64,000 bases of DNA, taken from Ruminococcus sp. AM22-13 (GTDB taxonomy: Bacteria > Bacillota > Clostridia > Lachnospirales > Lachnospiraceae). The number at the start of each line of letters is the position of its first letter. Position 1 is the first letter of the stretch. Below the pieces are notes generated by a model that was not told the DNA's origin, did not search any database, and saw only the letters and a list, made by a program, of their open reading frames with translations. The DNA is taken from positions 346,180-410,179 of the forward strand of contig NZ_QRIL01000001.1 of NCBI RefSeq assembly GCF_003471165.1. Direction: 5' to 3'. Made by a program: the position numbers and the translations under genes. Shown in pieces: positions 35,904 to 45,400 of the stretch.

Positions 35904-36662
35904 CTACTTTCTCACGGAAATTCCTCTGTCTGCCAGGTAATCCTTAACCTGTGAAATCTCCAGTTCTTTATAATGGAACAAAGACGCAGCCAGCGCAGCA
36001 TCTGCTCCTCCTTCTGTAAGCGCATCATAAAAATGCTCCAATGTACCTGCACCGCCTGATGCGATCACCGGAATGGATACTGCATCTGCGATTGCTCTGG
36101 TAAGTTTCAGATCATATCCCGCTTTCGTTCCATCGCAGTCCATGCTGGTAAGAAGAATCTCACCTGCGCCAAGGGCTTCCACTTTCTTCGCCCATTCTAC
36201 AGCATCGATTCCTGTATCCAGTCTTCCACCATGTTTGTAGATATTCCAGCCGCCATCTTCTCTTCTCTTGGCATCAATGGCAACTACAACACACTGGCTT
36301 CCGAATTTATCTGCCGCTTCACTGATAAGCTCCGGTCTGTCGATAGCCGCAGAATTTACAGAAATTTTATCCGCGCCTTCTCTTAACAGCTTCTTGAAAT
36401 CATCTACTGTACGAATTCCGCCGCCTACTGTAAAAGGAATAAATACATTGGCAGCTACACGTCTTACCATATCTACGACGGTGTCTCTCTGTTCGCAGGA
36501 TGCTGTAATATCCAGAAATACCAGTTCATCTGCTCCCGCCGCATCATAAGCCTTCGCAATCTCCACCGGATCACCGGCATCACGAAGCTGAACAAAATTA
36601 ACGCCCTTTACCACACGTCCATTATTTACATCCAGGCAGGGAATAATTCTCTTTGTAAACAT
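35904..36662 (-). CDS. hisF: Imidazole glycerol phosphate synthase, cyclase subunit
   Basis: A 252-residue (beta/alpha)8 barrel that uses ammonia from HisH to form imidazole glycerol phosphate and AICAR in histidine synthesis. The catalytic Asp are seen in [16 protein letters not shown] (Asp11) and VVAIDAKR (about 130); phosphate loops VGGGIRT and ASGGAGT are present. It starts directly after the hisH stop (TAA then ATG), so the two partners are coupled. Confidence 0.97.
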   Translation of the reverse strand: MFTKRIIPCLDVNNGRVVKGVNFVQLRDAGDPVEIAKAYDAAGADELVFLDITASCEQRDTVVDMVRRVAANVFIPFTVGGGIRTVDDFKKLLREGADKISVNSAAIDRPELISEAADKFGSQCVVVAIDAKRREDGGWNIYKHGGRLDTGIDAVEWAKKVEALGAGEILLTSMDCDGTKAGYDLKLTRAIADAVSIPVIASGGAGTLEHFYDALTEGGADAALAASLFHYKELEISQVKDYLADRGISVRK

Positions 36663-37304
36663 TTATCTTCCCTCCTTTTCGTCAGTTTCTGTTGTTTTTC
36701 CGATAGCAGCAAAATTCTTAAGTATTTTCAGTCCCCATTTGCTGCTCTTTTCCGGATGAAACTGACACGCAAATACATTGTCTTTCTCTACAGATGCATG
36801 AATGCAGGTGCTATATTCTGTCGTTGCTTTTATGATTTCAGGATCCTCTGCCTGCAAATAATAGGAATGAACAAAATATACATAGGTCTGTTCCGGAATT
36901 CCTTCAAACAATCTGCCATTATTCTGAAGATGCAGAGAGTTCCAGCCCATATGCGGAATCTTAAGTCCTGCTGCCGGTGGAATCTTAACGATTTTACCTT
37001 TCAGGATTCCAAGTCCCTCTACACCAGGGGTTTCTTCACTGCTTTCAAAAAGGAGCTGAAGTCCAAGGCAGATTCCAAGAAATGGTATCTTTTTCTCTAC
37101 AATCTCATGAATCACCGGTACAAGTCCATATGTATGGAGATTCTCCATAGCCTGCCCAAAACTTCCCACTCCCGGCAGAATCACTTTATCTGCACTTAAT
37201 AAAGTCTGCGGATCACGGGTTACAATTGTTTCTTCTCCAAGATAATGAAGTGCTTTTTCCACGCTTTTGATATTTCCGGCGTCGTAATCGATTATCGCTA
37301 TCAT
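36663..37304 (-). CDS. hisH: Imidazole glycerol phosphate synthase, glutaminase subunit
   Basis: A 213-residue class I glutamine amidotransferase that supplies ammonia to HisF. The nucleophile Cys is in PFLGICLGLQLLF (about residue 79) and the His-Glu pair in CQFHPEKSSKWG near the end. The start has AGGAGGACAAC upstream. Only hisH and hisF of the pathway are here, so the histidine genes of this genome are split. Confidence 0.96.
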   Translation of the reverse strand: MIAIIDYDAGNIKSVEKALHYLGEETIVTRDPQTLLSADKVILPGVGSFGQAMENLHTYGLVPVIHEIVEKKIPFLGICLGLQLLFESSEETPGVEGLGILKGKIVKIPPAAGLKIPHMGWNSLHLQNNGRLFEGIPEQTYVYFVHSYYLQAEDPEIIKATTEYSTCIHASVEKDNVFACQFHPEKSSKWGLKILKNFAAIGKTTETDEKEGR

Positions 37305-37648
37305 GTTGTCCTCCTATATCATTATCTTTTTCCTCATTATATAGTAATCCAAGTATACCTCAGAGTACCTGTCAAACTGAATCAACTGTCTGTTTTACCT
37401 TTGATTCAGATCCGGCGGATAAGAATATCCGCCCGCTATATTTGCATAGCTACAATACAGTATAACCCAAAAACAGACAGTTGCAAAGTATAATTTCTTT
37501 GCAACTGTCTGTTTTTGTTTCTTTTTATTTTCTTTTATTTCAGTCATCTGCTACTATTCATTAGTTATCGCATTATCGCATACTTCTGACTGAAAGACAG
37601 GTCTTTTACTTTACAGGAAAGATCATCTGACAATGTTCTCTTAATTTC
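37305..37648. other. Intergenic region of hairpins between hisH and the histidine kinase gene
   Basis: Three stems occur here: TGAATCA/TGATTCA (37378-37408), GGCGGATA/TATCCGCC around a 4-base loop (37414-37433) and a 20-bp terminator (37469-37516). The second resembles the cggatattc hairpins that flank gdhA. No gene or clear hisH promoter is seen. Confidence 0.5.
37469..37516. terminator. Terminator with perfect 20-bp stem
   Basis: AAAAACAGACAGTTGCAAAG (37469-37488) pairs without mismatch with 37497-37516 around an 8-base loop. It has A- and T-runs on both sides and lies about 130 bases after the histidine kinase gene (minus). Confidence 0.88.
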
Positions 37649-39313
37649 TTACTGTCTGCAATCCAGCGTAAACCAGAACTCAACACCGTTATCATAGTTA
37701 CATACGCCATACTTCTGGTTCATGCCCTCAACAATCGCCTTAACAATCGAAAGTCCAATGCCGCTTCCGCCATACTCTCTTGTACGTGCTTTATCTACTT
37801 TATAGAATTTATTCCAGAGATTTGGAATATCCTCTTCCGGAATCGGAGTTCCTGTGTTAAATACTGTCACTTTTACGCAATCACCCTCACGGAGTACTTT
37901 GATTTCCACCTTACGTTCTCCATCCAGATGATTTAACGCATTGCTTGTATAATTTGTTACAACTTCTTCCGTTTTAAATTCATCTGCCCAGACGTATACG
38001 GGCTCTGTCTCTTCAAAAATCACTGTTGCCTCTTTTTGCTCAATCACAATGTGCATAGAGCCAATCACTCCTTTTATCAGAGATACAATATCGAAACGCT
38101 CCATCACCGGAGCATCTTTACCGGATTCCAGCTGATTTAAGGTCAACAGATTCTTTACCAGTTTATTCATTTTGGATGCTTCATCCATGATAACTTCACA
38201 GTAAAACTCTCTGCTCTCCGGATCATCGGAAATATTTTCATTCAGACCTTCTGCGTAGCCCTGAATCAACGCGATCGGAGTTTTCAGCTCGTGTGATACG
38301 TTATCCAGAAATTCTTTACGCATTTCATCAATCTTGATCTTATCTTCAATATCCTTCTGCAATTTGTTATTTGCCGATTTCAGTTCAGAAATCGTACTTT
38401 CCAGTTTTCTGGACATCTTGTTGAAATTATCACCAAGCACATCAATCTCATTTCCCGCCCAACTCTGATATCTTGCCTCAAAATCAAGATCCGACATCTT
38501 TTCTGATAACTTTGTCAGTTCACTGATTGGTCGGGTAATACGACTTGTTACTACCAGAATGATCAATCCGCTGATCACAACTATGATCGCTCCTACAACA
38601 AAATAAAAACTATTAGAAATAGCAGCGCTTTCTTTTATACTTTCCAGTGGAGAACGGATCAGAAAATAATAGCCATTATCAAACTGCCCCCAACATTCTA
38701 CATATTCCATACCTGCAAATCGGTCATGTACCTGCCACATAGTACAGGTATCTGTCTGTTTGAGAATACGGCTGCGCTCCATATCCTTATCAAGATCATT
38801 CACATATCCGAATAATTTACTTCGGAGCATCTTGGCCATATTATTCTCGCCCCAGTAATAATATCCACTGTTCTCCTCATTTACAATGATCCACGTAAGG
38901 TTATTTCTGGAACTGTTCCATTCAATCTCATCCGGAATCTCAGCTTTTGCTTCTTTTGTGTCTTCTCCCGAATCTGTGTCATATTCTAGTATATCATCCA
39001 GATTCATCTGGGATAAAAGTACTTTTGCTTCTTCTAGTGCTTCCACTTTCTTGGACACGTAATACTTTTCAAGAAACAGACCGTTAATCAGAGTAATGCC
39101 GAAAATAGATAATAACAGCAATCCTATAAACAACACTGAAATCTGATGCTTCAGAGAATGAAATTTTTTAGCTTTGACTCGTTTCATACGTTTCTTATTT
39201 TTTTGTGATTTTTCAGCAGGCGCTGACTCATTCTTTAATTTCTTTTGAATTTCTTTTTCATCAGTTTTTTCACCTGGAAGCCCTTTCTCACCTGTATTCT
39301 CATTTACTGTCAT
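37649..39313 (-). CDS. Sensor histidine kinase
   Basis: 554 residues. A long basic/acidic N-terminal cytoplasmic stretch precedes the first membrane segment (about 53-75). An extracytoplasmic sensor domain of about 150 residues follows, then the second membrane segment (about 229-255), a HAMP domain (SRITRPISELTKLSEKM), the HisKA phospho-acceptor box NVSHELKTPIALIQGYAEG (about 335) and an HATPase_c domain (GGSGIGLSIVKAIVEGM). It overlaps the response regulator by 4 bases (ATGA). The signal is unknown. Confidence 0.93.
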   Translation of the reverse strand: MTVNENTGEKGLPGEKTDEKEIQKKLKNESAPAEKSQKNKKRMKRVKAKKFHSLKHQISVLFIGLLLLSIFGITLINGLFLEKYYVSKKVEALEEAKVLLSQMNLDDILEYDTDSGEDTKEAKAEIPDEIEWNSSRNNLTWIIVNEENSGYYYWGENNMAKMLRSKLFGYVNDLDKDMERSRILKQTDTCTMWQVHDRFAGMEYVECWGQFDNGYYFLIRSPLESIKESAAISNSFYFVVGAIIVVISGLIILVVTSRITRPISELTKLSEKMSDLDFEARYQSWAGNEIDVLGDNFNKMSRKLESTISELKSANNKLQKDIEDKIKIDEMRKEFLDNVSHELKTPIALIQGYAEGLNENISDDPESREFYCEVIMDEASKMNKLVKNLLTLNQLESGKDAPVMERFDIVSLIKGVIGSMHIVIEQKEATVIFEETEPVYVWADEFKTEEVVTNYTSNALNHLDGERKVEIKVLREGDCVKVTVFNTGTPIPEEDIPNLWNKFYKVDKARTREYGGSGIGLSIVKAIVEGMNQKYGVCNYDNGVEFWFTLDCRQ

Positions 39314-39990
39314 TCGTCTACCTCAAACTTATAACCCATGCCCCATACAGTTTTGATATATTCACCTTTGTCACCCATTTTGCTTCTGAGTTTCTTGACA
39401 TGGGTATCAATGGTACGGGCATCTCCGAAGTAGTCGTAATTCCATACAGAATTAAGAATCTTCTCTCTGGAAAGAGCTATTCCCTCGTTCTCCAGGAAAT
39501 AAGTCAGAAGTTCAAATTCCTTGAAGCTTAATTCCATCGGATTGCCATCTACGGTAGCCAGATGTGCGGCTTTGTCTATCACGATACCACCTGCCGAAAG
39601 CACATCTTCCGGATTACTCTGACCGGTACGTCGGAGAATTGCTTCTACTCTCGCCACAAGAATCTTCGGGCTGAATGGCTTGGAAATATATTCATCTACT
39701 CCCAGATCAAATCCGAGTAGTTCGTCTCTCTCATCGCTTCTCGCTGTCAGCATAATGATCGGCACCTTTGAATTTTTACGGATTTCACGGCAGACTTCCC
39801 ATCCGTCCATCTTCGGCATCATGACATCAAGAATGATCAGCGCGATATCCTTTTCTTCATAAAAGATATCCATAGCCTCCTCACCGTTACCTGCTTCAAG
39901 CACCTGAAAATTCTTCTTTGTCAGGAAGTCCTTTACCAGTTTTCTCATACGACTTTCATCATCTACCACCAGGATTTTCAATGCATCCAT
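39310..39990 (-). CDS. OmpR/PhoB-family response regulator
   Basis: A 226-residue transcription factor. The receiver domain has the acidic pair VVDDES, the phospho-acceptor Asp in LIILDVMMPKMDGWE (about residue 55), the Thr of MLTAR and the Lys of YISKPFSP. The C-terminal winged helix (LSFKEFELLTYFLEN, GDARTIDTHVKKLRSKMG) binds DNA. AGGAGAT lies upstream. It is the partner of the overlapping kinase. An inverted repeat at 40072-40107 may be its operator. Confidence 0.94.
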   Translation of the reverse strand: MDALKILVVDDESRMRKLVKDFLTKKNFQVLEAGNGEEAMDIFYEEKDIALIILDVMMPKMDGWEVCREIRKNSKVPIIMLTARSDERDELLGFDLGVDEYISKPFSPKILVARVEAILRRTGQSNPEDVLSAGGIVIDKAAHLATVDGNPMELSFKEFELLTYFLENEGIALSREKILNSVWNYDYFGDARTIDTHVKKLRSKMGDKGEYIKTVWGMGYKFEVDE

Positions 39991-40071
39991 CTTTATCTCC
40001 TCCGTTTTCTTTTTTATCTTTCAAAGCAGCTCGTATCCTACCCTGCTGCTTCTTCTTTCATCAGCTAAATC

Positions 40072-40107
40072 ATTGTTCATTTTATATGAAATTGAAATAT
40101 GAACAAT
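40072..40107. promoter_or_regulatory. Inverted repeat, candidate operator of the response regulator gene
   Basis: ATTGTTCAT (40072-40080) and ATGAACAAT (40099-40107) form a perfect 9-bp inverted repeat with an 18-base AT-rich spacer that contains a TATAAA-like sequence on the minus strand. It sits about 85-115 bases before the regulator start. Autoregulation is inference. Confidence 0.4.
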
Positions 40108-40202
40108 CATCTGTAATTTTCTATAACGGTACTATAGCAAAGATTTATGTAGGTTTTGTGAACATACAAAAGAAACAAAAAGAAATTTTAGCAAAAATAG
40201 AC

Positions 40203-40231
40203 TTGACAGCGTTTAAATTCTTTCATATAAT
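40203..40231 (+). promoter_or_regulatory. Promoter of ssrA, perfect consensus
   Basis: TTGACA (40203-40208), exactly 17 bases, TATAAT (40226-40231): a full match to the vegetative sigma factor consensus, as expected for an abundant stable RNA. Confidence 0.88.
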
Positions 40232-40334
40232 TAAATTCATCTAGCATATAATATATGCCAACATTAAGAAACACGCTTTCGTCTTACCACCAGTGCAGTT
40301 TTATAAAAGGACAGCGTAGCAAGAGTCATATTCA

Positions 40335-40680
40335 GGGCTTGTACTGGTTTCGACGGGGGCTTTGAAGTTGGGGAAGCCATCCGCAGACTCCTGGACTGCG
40401 TACCAACCGGGAACCTAAATATAAACGCAGACGAACAGTACGCGTTAGCAGCCTAATTGCTGCTCGTCAGCCCTGATGCACTCACACTTCAGGAATCTGG
40501 CGTCGACTATGTGAGAAACCTTGCCGGGTAAGCTTTGCCCCGGTAGATGTATTATGAAGCTACTAAGGTTGTAAGCCTGTCGGTGGGCGTACATCCGAGG
40601 GAATGTTAAAACAGCGACTGTGATGGGAGATGCCTTAATGAATAGGCTTTCGGACGCGGGTTCAATTCCCGCCAGGTCCA
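40335..40680 (+). ncRNA. ssrA: Transfer-messenger RNA (tmRNA)
   Basis: The 5' end GGGCTTG pairs with CAGGTCC at the 3' end, including the G3-U70 wobble used by alanyl-tRNA synthetase; the T arm GCGGG-TTCAATT-CCCGC is complete. CCA is not encoded. The tag frame at 40424-40456 reads NADEQYALAA and stops at TAA, a normal degradation tag ending in ALAA. The RNA rescues stalled ribosomes and marks unfinished proteins. A perfect-consensus promoter lies upstream and a terminator directly downstream. Confidence 0.97.
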
Positions 40681-40681
40681 T

Positions 40682-40718
40682 AAAAACATCCACAGGGTAA
40701 TTCCCTGTGGATGTTTTT
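40682..40718. terminator. Bidirectional terminator after ssrA
   Basis: AAAAACATCCACAGGG (40682-40697) pairs perfectly with CCCTGTGGATGTTTTT (40703-40718) around a 5-base loop. It touches the stop codon of the convergent reductase gene. Confidence 0.93.
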
Positions 40719-41725
40719 TATTCACCAAACTGTTGTGCACATTCTTTCAACATTTCGCGAATTGGCAGATGGTACGGACATCTGGTTTCACATTTGCCGC
40801 ATTCTATACAGGCGGAAGCCTTCACTGCAAGAGAACTGTAACGGTTTCTTGCCCAGTCTCCCAGTCCGTAACGGTTAAGATATCCTGCGAACAGGAACAC
40901 ACCCGAAATATCGATTCCCACACTACATGGAGCACAATAGTTACATCTGCGGCAGAAATTTGTGCCAAGCTGTTCTCTGACTTCTTCAATTTCTTTCAAT
41001 TCCTTCTCATTTAACGGAGAAGAATCAAGACAGGCTTTGATGTTTTCTTCCATTTCCTTCTCTTCTGCCATTCCAGGAATTACGATTGTGACATTCTTAT
41101 TGGCACAGATATAGCGAAGTGCCAGTGTTCCATTCTCAATAGCGCCTCCTGCCAGTGGTTTCATATCAATAAATCCGATATTTTTCTCTTTACATTTTGC
41201 AATCAGTTCCTCACCCTGACTCTCTACGATATTATATGGGAACATAATCGTCTCTACCCAGTCCAGTTCCAGCGCACGTGCAAATACTTCTGTTGAATGT
41301 GCAGTTAATCCAATATGTCCGATCTTGCCTGCCGCCTTTGCTTCCTGTAATGCCTCAAGAGCACCGCCTGCTGCCAGCACCTGATCCAACTGCTCCATAC
41401 TTGGATTGTGTACCTGGTACAGATTAATATAATCTGTGCGAAGATTATGAAGACTCTTCTCAATATCTGCCGCCATAGATTCTTTTGTGCGCGCCATAGA
41501 CTTTGTTGCAAGTACAAATTTATCTCTGATGCCTTCTAACGCATATCCAAGATACTCTTCACTTACTGTATAGCCTCTGGCTGTATCAATATAATTCACA
41601 CCCTGATCTGCCAGTTTATGTAGCAGACTTTTTGTTCCTTCTGCATCAATTCTCTGAATCGGGATTCCACCAAGCCCCATTCTGGAAACTTTTAATCCTG
41701 TTTTTCCAAGTGTTACGTATTCCAT
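40718..41725 (-). CDS. Aldo/keto reductase with C-terminal 4Fe-4S domain
   Basis: 335 residues from the start at 41725, preferred for AGGAGG 9 bases upstream; the ATG at 41746 lies before the ribosome site. The barrel has the catalytic tetrad of NAD(P)H-dependent reductases (Asp and Tyr in DTARGYTVSEEYLG, Lys in LATKS, His in YQVHNP). The last 80 residues hold CRRCNYCAPCSVGI and CIECGKCETRCPYHLPI, which would bind iron-sulphur clusters, a form common in clostridia. The substrate is unknown. It converges on ssrA. Confidence 0.9.
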   Translation of the reverse strand: MEYVTLGKTGLKVSRMGLGGIPIQRIDAEGTKSLLHKLADQGVNYIDTARGYTVSEEYLGYALEGIRDKFVLATKSMARTKESMAADIEKSLHNLRTDYINLYQVHNPSMEQLDQVLAAGGALEALQEAKAAGKIGHIGLTAHSTEVFARALELDWVETIMFPYNIVESQGEELIAKCKEKNIGFIDMKPLAGGAIENGTLALRYICANKNVTIVIPGMAEEKEMEENIKACLDSSPLNEKELKEIEEVREQLGTNFCRRCNYCAPCSVGIDISGVFLFAGYLNRYGLGDWARNRYSSLAVKASACIECGKCETRCPYHLPIREMLKECAQQFGE

Positions 41726-41748
41726 CACTTCATTCCTCCTATACAAAA

Positions 41749-41776
41749 ACTGCCACCGGTCTTCACCGATGGCAGT
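41749..41776 (-). terminator. Terminator of efp
   Basis: ACTGCCACCGGT (41749-41760) pairs with ACCGATGGCAGT (41765-41776), a 12-bp stem with one wobble and a 4-base loop, followed on the minus strand by TTTTTG. Confidence 0.88.
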
Positions 41777-41821
41777 CTGATTACGTTCTTATAACCGCAA
41801 ATCCTTAATGATAACCTGCAA

Positions 41822-42379
41822 TTATACTCTGGAGAGATATTCTCCTGTTCTTGTATCGATTTTCAGTTTATCGCCCTGGTTAACGAACAGCGGAACCTGA
41901 ACCTGTGCACCTGTTTCTACAGTAGCCGGTTTCGTAGCGCCCTGTGCTGTATTTCCTGCGAATCCTGGCTCTGTCTCAGTAACTTCAAGTTCTACGAACA
42001 GAGGTGGCTCGATAGCAAATACGTTTCCGTTATGGGAACAAATCTTAACCATTTCGTTCTCTTTAACGAATTTAAGAGAATCGCCAACCTGATCCTTTGT
42101 AAGACCAACCTGATCATATGTCTCTACGTTCATGAAATAGTACAGATCACCATCATCATACAGATACTGCATATCTACACGCTCGATACGTGCTGCCGGG
42201 AATTTCTCTGTAGGACGGAAAGATTTTTCAAGAACTGCTCCTGTGATGATATTTTTGTATTTTGTTCTTACGAAAGCAGCACCCTTTCCTGGTTTTACGT
42301 GCTGGAATTCAACAATCTGACATACGTTTCCGTCAATTTCAAGTGTGATACCGTTTTTGAAATCACCTGCTGAAATCAT
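41822..42379 (-). CDS. efp: Elongation factor P
   Basis: A 185-residue protein that helps ribosomes pass polyproline stretches. The three beta domains are evident: KOW-like start ([39 protein letters not shown]), with the loop Lys of KPGKGAA, the middle OB domain ([14 protein letters not shown] region) and the C-terminal signature region ending [23 protein letters not shown] lies upstream. It has its own terminator; the 165-base gap to aroK holds possible stems but no clear promoter. Confidence 0.96.
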   Translation of the reverse strand: MISAGDFKNGITLEIDGNVCQIVEFQHVKPGKGAAFVRTKYKNIITGAVLEKSFRPTEKFPAARIERVDMQYLYDDGDLYYFMNVETYDQVGLTKDQVGDSLKFVKENEMVKICSHNGNVFAIEPPLFVELEVTETEPGFAGNTAQGATKPATVETGAQVQVPLFVNQGDKLKIDTRTGEYLSRV

Positions 42380-42544
42380 AGTTATATTTCCTCCTTAATA
42401 GTACAAGTTCAGCGATGCTGTTTCCCGCCGGTTTTCATTCTGAAATGGCATTTACAGCAACAGCCGGTTCAAAGTGTGTGTCTTTCTCATTCTTCATCTT
42501 CGTGACACACTCTTATTTAATTTTATAATATTCCGACGCTTTTT

Positions 42545-43069
42545 TCAACTATTTTTTACATATGTTTTTAATTTTTCTTCAAGCTGGGCGATCAGATCCT
42601 CAAAAGGCTTGTCTCCTGTGACCATCTCAACATCCGCAAACTTCGCATAAACCGGATCTCTTTGTTTCAGAAGTTTCTTGATCTTGTCTTCTTTATCTTC
42701 ACCTTCGATCAAAGGATTATTGCTGGAATTCTCCAGTCTCTTCTTCAATGTAGCGTAAGATCCTTTCAGATATACCACAGTCCCAAGCTTCTTGATATAT
42801 TTGGCATTCTGCTCCTGCATCGGCAGTCCGGCTCCCAGTGAAATAACCTTCAGTTCCGGATCATCGATTAAAGCCTTAATTACAGTAGTCTCAAGTGCTC
42901 TGTAAAATGGTTCTCCAAATCTTTCAAAAATCTCTTTCATTGTAAGGTTCATCTTTTTACTTACTACGCGGTCAACATCTATAAACGGCAGATTAAAATC
43001 CTTTGCCAGACGTTTTCCTACTTTTGTTTTTCCTGAACCCATAAATCCTATGATAACAATATGGTTCAT
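42545..43069 (-). CDS. aroK: Shikimate kinase
   Basis: 174 residues. The enzyme phosphorylates shikimate with ATP in aromatic amino acid synthesis. Walker A is GFMGSGKTKVGKRLA; the substrate Asp and Arg boxes are FIDVDRVV and FYRALETTVI; the Gly-rich ISLGAGLPM replaces the usual GGG loop (GAG here); the lid is around NNPLIEG. It overlaps the upstream HAD phosphatase gene by 4 bases. No other aro gene is near. Confidence 0.92.
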   Translation of the reverse strand: MNHIVIIGFMGSGKTKVGKRLAKDFNLPFIDVDRVVSKKMNLTMKEIFERFGEPFYRALETTVIKALIDDPELKVISLGAGLPMQEQNAKYIKKLGTVVYLKGSYATLKKRLENSSNNPLIEGEDKEDKIKKLLKQRDPVYAKFADVEMVTGDKPFEDLIAQLEEKLKTYVKNS

Positions 43070-43569
43070 GAATTCCCCTCCTCTTTACGGTAAAAATATA
43101 GCACAATTCTTTCAAGGTATCTCTTAAGTACGATCTGAATCTCTTCTTTCGGATTGAGTGGTTTCACCAGAATATTACGGATTCCTGCACGTTTCGCTCC
43201 AAATATATCAGTAAACAGCTGGTCTCCCACAAAAATCGTATTACTCCTGTCAGTTCCAAGAAGTTCCATCGCCCTGATATAATTCTTCGTTGAAGGCTTG
43301 TGTGCATCTTCTATGAAATATTCTCCTATCGCATCATTAAAAGAGGAAACTCTTTCATACTGATTATTCGACAGGAAACAACACTTAAAGCCAAGTTCCT
43401 TCAAATGTGCAAACAATGCGCATGCTCTCTCATCTGCCGGTGCGCCATGGGGTACTAAAGTATTATCTATATCAAATAAAAGCCCCCTGTATCCTTGCGC
43501 ATACAGATTATCAAAGTCAATCACATAAGTAGAATCCACATATTCATCCGGAAAAAAACATTTAAACAT
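43066..43569 (-). CDS. yqeG: YqeG-family HAD phosphatase
   Basis: A 167-residue HAD (class IIIA) protein. Motif I is LLFDIDNTLVPHG with the nucleophile Asp and the second Asp; motif II is CFLSNN; motif III/IV is KPSTKN with FVGDQLFTDIFGAKRAGI. The YqeG family is widespread in Firmicutes and its physiological substrate is not settled. Overlap with aroK by 4 bases indicates cotranslation, a pairing also seen in some clostridia. Confidence 0.9.
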   Translation of the reverse strand: MFKCFFPDEYVDSTYVIDFDNLYAQGYRGLLFDIDNTLVPHGAPADERACALFAHLKELGFKCCFLSNNQYERVSSFNDAIGEYFIEDAHKPSTKNYIRAMELLGTDRSNTIFVGDQLFTDIFGAKRAGIRNILVKPLNPKEEIQIVLKRYLERIVLYFYRKEEGNS

Positions 43570-43602
43570 TTGCAGCTATTCCTTTATTTGTATTTTTTAC
43601 GA

Positions 43603-44964
43603 TCAACGCTCATTAAGTGGAACGTATACCGCCGGTTCCAGAACGTTCTTATATGCAGGACGAATGATCTTGTCAGCATTGATAAGCTCTTCCATTCGGT
43701 GAGCACTCCATCCTACGATACGCGCAACTGCAAACATCGGCGTAAACAGCTCAAGCGGAAGATCCAGCATACTGTAGACAAAGCCACTGTAGAAATCCAC
43801 ATTGGCACTTACCCCTTTATAAATACGACGTTCCTCTGCAATTACTTCCGGTGCCAGACGTTCTACCATAGAATACAGACCATAATCCTTCATTCTGTCC
43901 TTCTCCCTTGCCAGTGTTTCCACATAAGTTTTAAACACTTCGGCTCGCGGATCAGATACAGAATAGATGGCATGTCCCATACCATAGATCAGTCCTTTCT
44001 GATCAAATGCTTCTTTATGAAGAAGTTTTTTTAAGTATGCACGGACTTCGTCTTCATCTTTCCAGTCCTTAACTTCTTTCTTCATATCATTGAACATTTT
44101 GACAACTTTAATGTTTGCGCCGCCATGTTTTGGTCCTTTTAAGGATCCAAGTGCTGCCGCAATCGCAGAATAAGTATCGGTTCCTGATGAAGAGACAACA
44201 TGAGTTGTAAATGTAGAGTTATTACCTCCGCCATGCTCCATATGAAGAATAAGTGCAATATCCAGAATCTTCGCTTCCAGATGTGAGTATTTCTTATCTG
44301 GTCTTAACATTCTCAGAATGTTCTCTGCCGTTGAAAGTTCTTTCTTCGGATTATGGATATAAAGGCTCTTTCCCTTTATGTAATGGTTATAGGCCTGATA
44401 ACCATAGACAGACAGCAGTGGAAATACACTGATAAGATTCAGACATTGTCTGAGTACATTTGGCAATGACGTGTCATCTGGATTTGTATCATAAGAATAT
44501 AATGTGAGCACGCTTCTTGAAAGAGCATTCATAATATCCTTACTTGGTGCTTTCATTACAACATCGCGGACAAAATTTGTCGGGAGTGACCGCTGATCAG
44601 CCAGAAGCTCTGTAAAATCAGCAAGCTGCTTCTTGTCAGGAAGCTTCCCAAACAACAACAAATATGTAACTTCTTCAAACCCATATCTGTCGTCTTCAAT
44701 AAAGCCCTTTGTCAGTTCTTTAATATCGTATCCCCTGTAGGAAAGACTGCCTGCACATGGAACTTCTTTACCATCTACGATCTTTGTAGCTTTGACATTG
44801 GAAACCTGTGTCAGCCCCGCAAGAACGCCTTTTCCATTGATGTCACGCAGACCTCTCTTTACATCATATTTTCCATACAGAGAAAGATCCAGACTTGTAT
44901 GCTCCTTGCAGATATCAGTCAGATTTTCAATTTCAGGTGTTACTTTCATTTTAAATCCCGCCAT
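43603..44964 (-). CDS. Citrate synthase
   Basis: 453 residues from 44964; this ATG has AAAGGGG upstream, whereas the ATG at 45018 has no good site. The enzyme condenses acetyl-CoA and oxaloacetate. The active-site His and Asp are in MEHGGGNNSTF, GPKHGGAN and GMGHAIYSVSDPRAE. The long N-terminus and the GGGNNST variant are typical of the clostridial branch. In this anaerobe it probably feeds glutamate synthesis; gdhA lies next to it in the opposite direction. The gene symbol (gltA/citZ) is left open. Confidence 0.93.
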   Translation of the reverse strand: MAGFKMKVTPEIENLTDICKEHTSLDLSLYGKYDVKRGLRDINGKGVLAGLTQVSNVKATKIVDGKEVPCAGSLSYRGYDIKELTKGFIEDDRYGFEEVTYLLLFGKLPDKKQLADFTELLADQRSLPTNFVRDVVMKAPSKDIMNALSRSVLTLYSYDTNPDDTSLPNVLRQCLNLISVFPLLSVYGYQAYNHYIKGKSLYIHNPKKELSTAENILRMLRPDKKYSHLEAKILDIALILHMEHGGGNNSTFTTHVVSSSGTDTYSAIAAALGSLKGPKHGGANIKVVKMFNDMKKEVKDWKDEDEVRAYLKKLLHKEAFDQKGLIYGMGHAIYSVSDPRAEVFKTYVETLAREKDRMKDYGLYSMVERLAPEVIAEERRIYKGVSANVDFYSGFVYSMLDLPLELFTPMFAVARIVGWSAHRMEELINADKIIRPAYKNVLEPAVYVPLNER

Positions 44965-45128
44965 GTAATTAAATCCCCTTTCTTCACAATTTTGTCGATA
45001 ATAAATCCCCCTCTTCATCCCTGATCTGTTATGAGATACTGATCGATAATGTTACTTTTCACTGCTAATATCCCGCAAGTTACCGGGTATAACAAGTATA
45101 GAATGAATCGTAACCGAAACCTTAAAAC

Positions 45129-45271
45129 GTTACTGTTCACTCCATTCACAGTAACGTAGCCAAAATTCATTCCAGATTGCCTGCGGCAATGGAATTTTGG
45201 CTTGTATGTCTCGGGATTTTGGCATATTCATGCCAAAACACCTCGCGGAATAGTGGTGTGTGAACAGTAAC
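45129..45271 (+). mobile_element. 143-bp MITE-like element, copy 2
   Basis: The ends GTTACTGTTCAC and GTGAACAGTAAC are perfect 12-bp inverted repeats. The flanks CTTAAAAC (45121-45128) and CTTAAAAC (45272-45279) are identical, an 8-bp target-site duplication. It differs from copy 1 at six positions of 143. The inner stem TTTTGGCAT/ATGCCAAAA is perfect here. It contains no gene. Confidence 0.9.
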
Positions 45272-45374
45272 CTTAAAACAATAACTGCTTTCAGCTATTT
45301 AATAAAAGTATAGCATTTTTTTTCCATCTGGTCTATATTTTATATAAACTGTTTTTTCTTTCACCAGATCATGT

Positions 45375-45400
45375 GTCAATCGGATATTCGCAATCCGCTT
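45375..45400. repeat. 26-bp direct repeat upstream of gdhA
   Basis: The 26 bases, starting GTCAATCGGATATTCG and ending AATCCGCTT, are identical to 47084-47109 on the other side of gdhA. CGGAT and ATCCG inside can form a small hairpin. Confidence 0.8.

Larger units (their letters stand above)
39991..40334. other. Divergent region between the two-component system and ssrA
   Basis: It holds the leader of the response regulator gene (minus), the inverted repeat at 40072-40107, and the ssrA promoter at 40203-40231 followed by about 97 bases of precursor leader (plus). No small gene was recognised. Confidence 0.5.

Noticed and set aside
40445..40693. 82-codon minus-strand frame beginning MDVFMDLAGIEPASE
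   Set aside because: It lies antisense to the tmRNA and its T arm. This is a well-known false gene from ssrA; there is no ribosome site.
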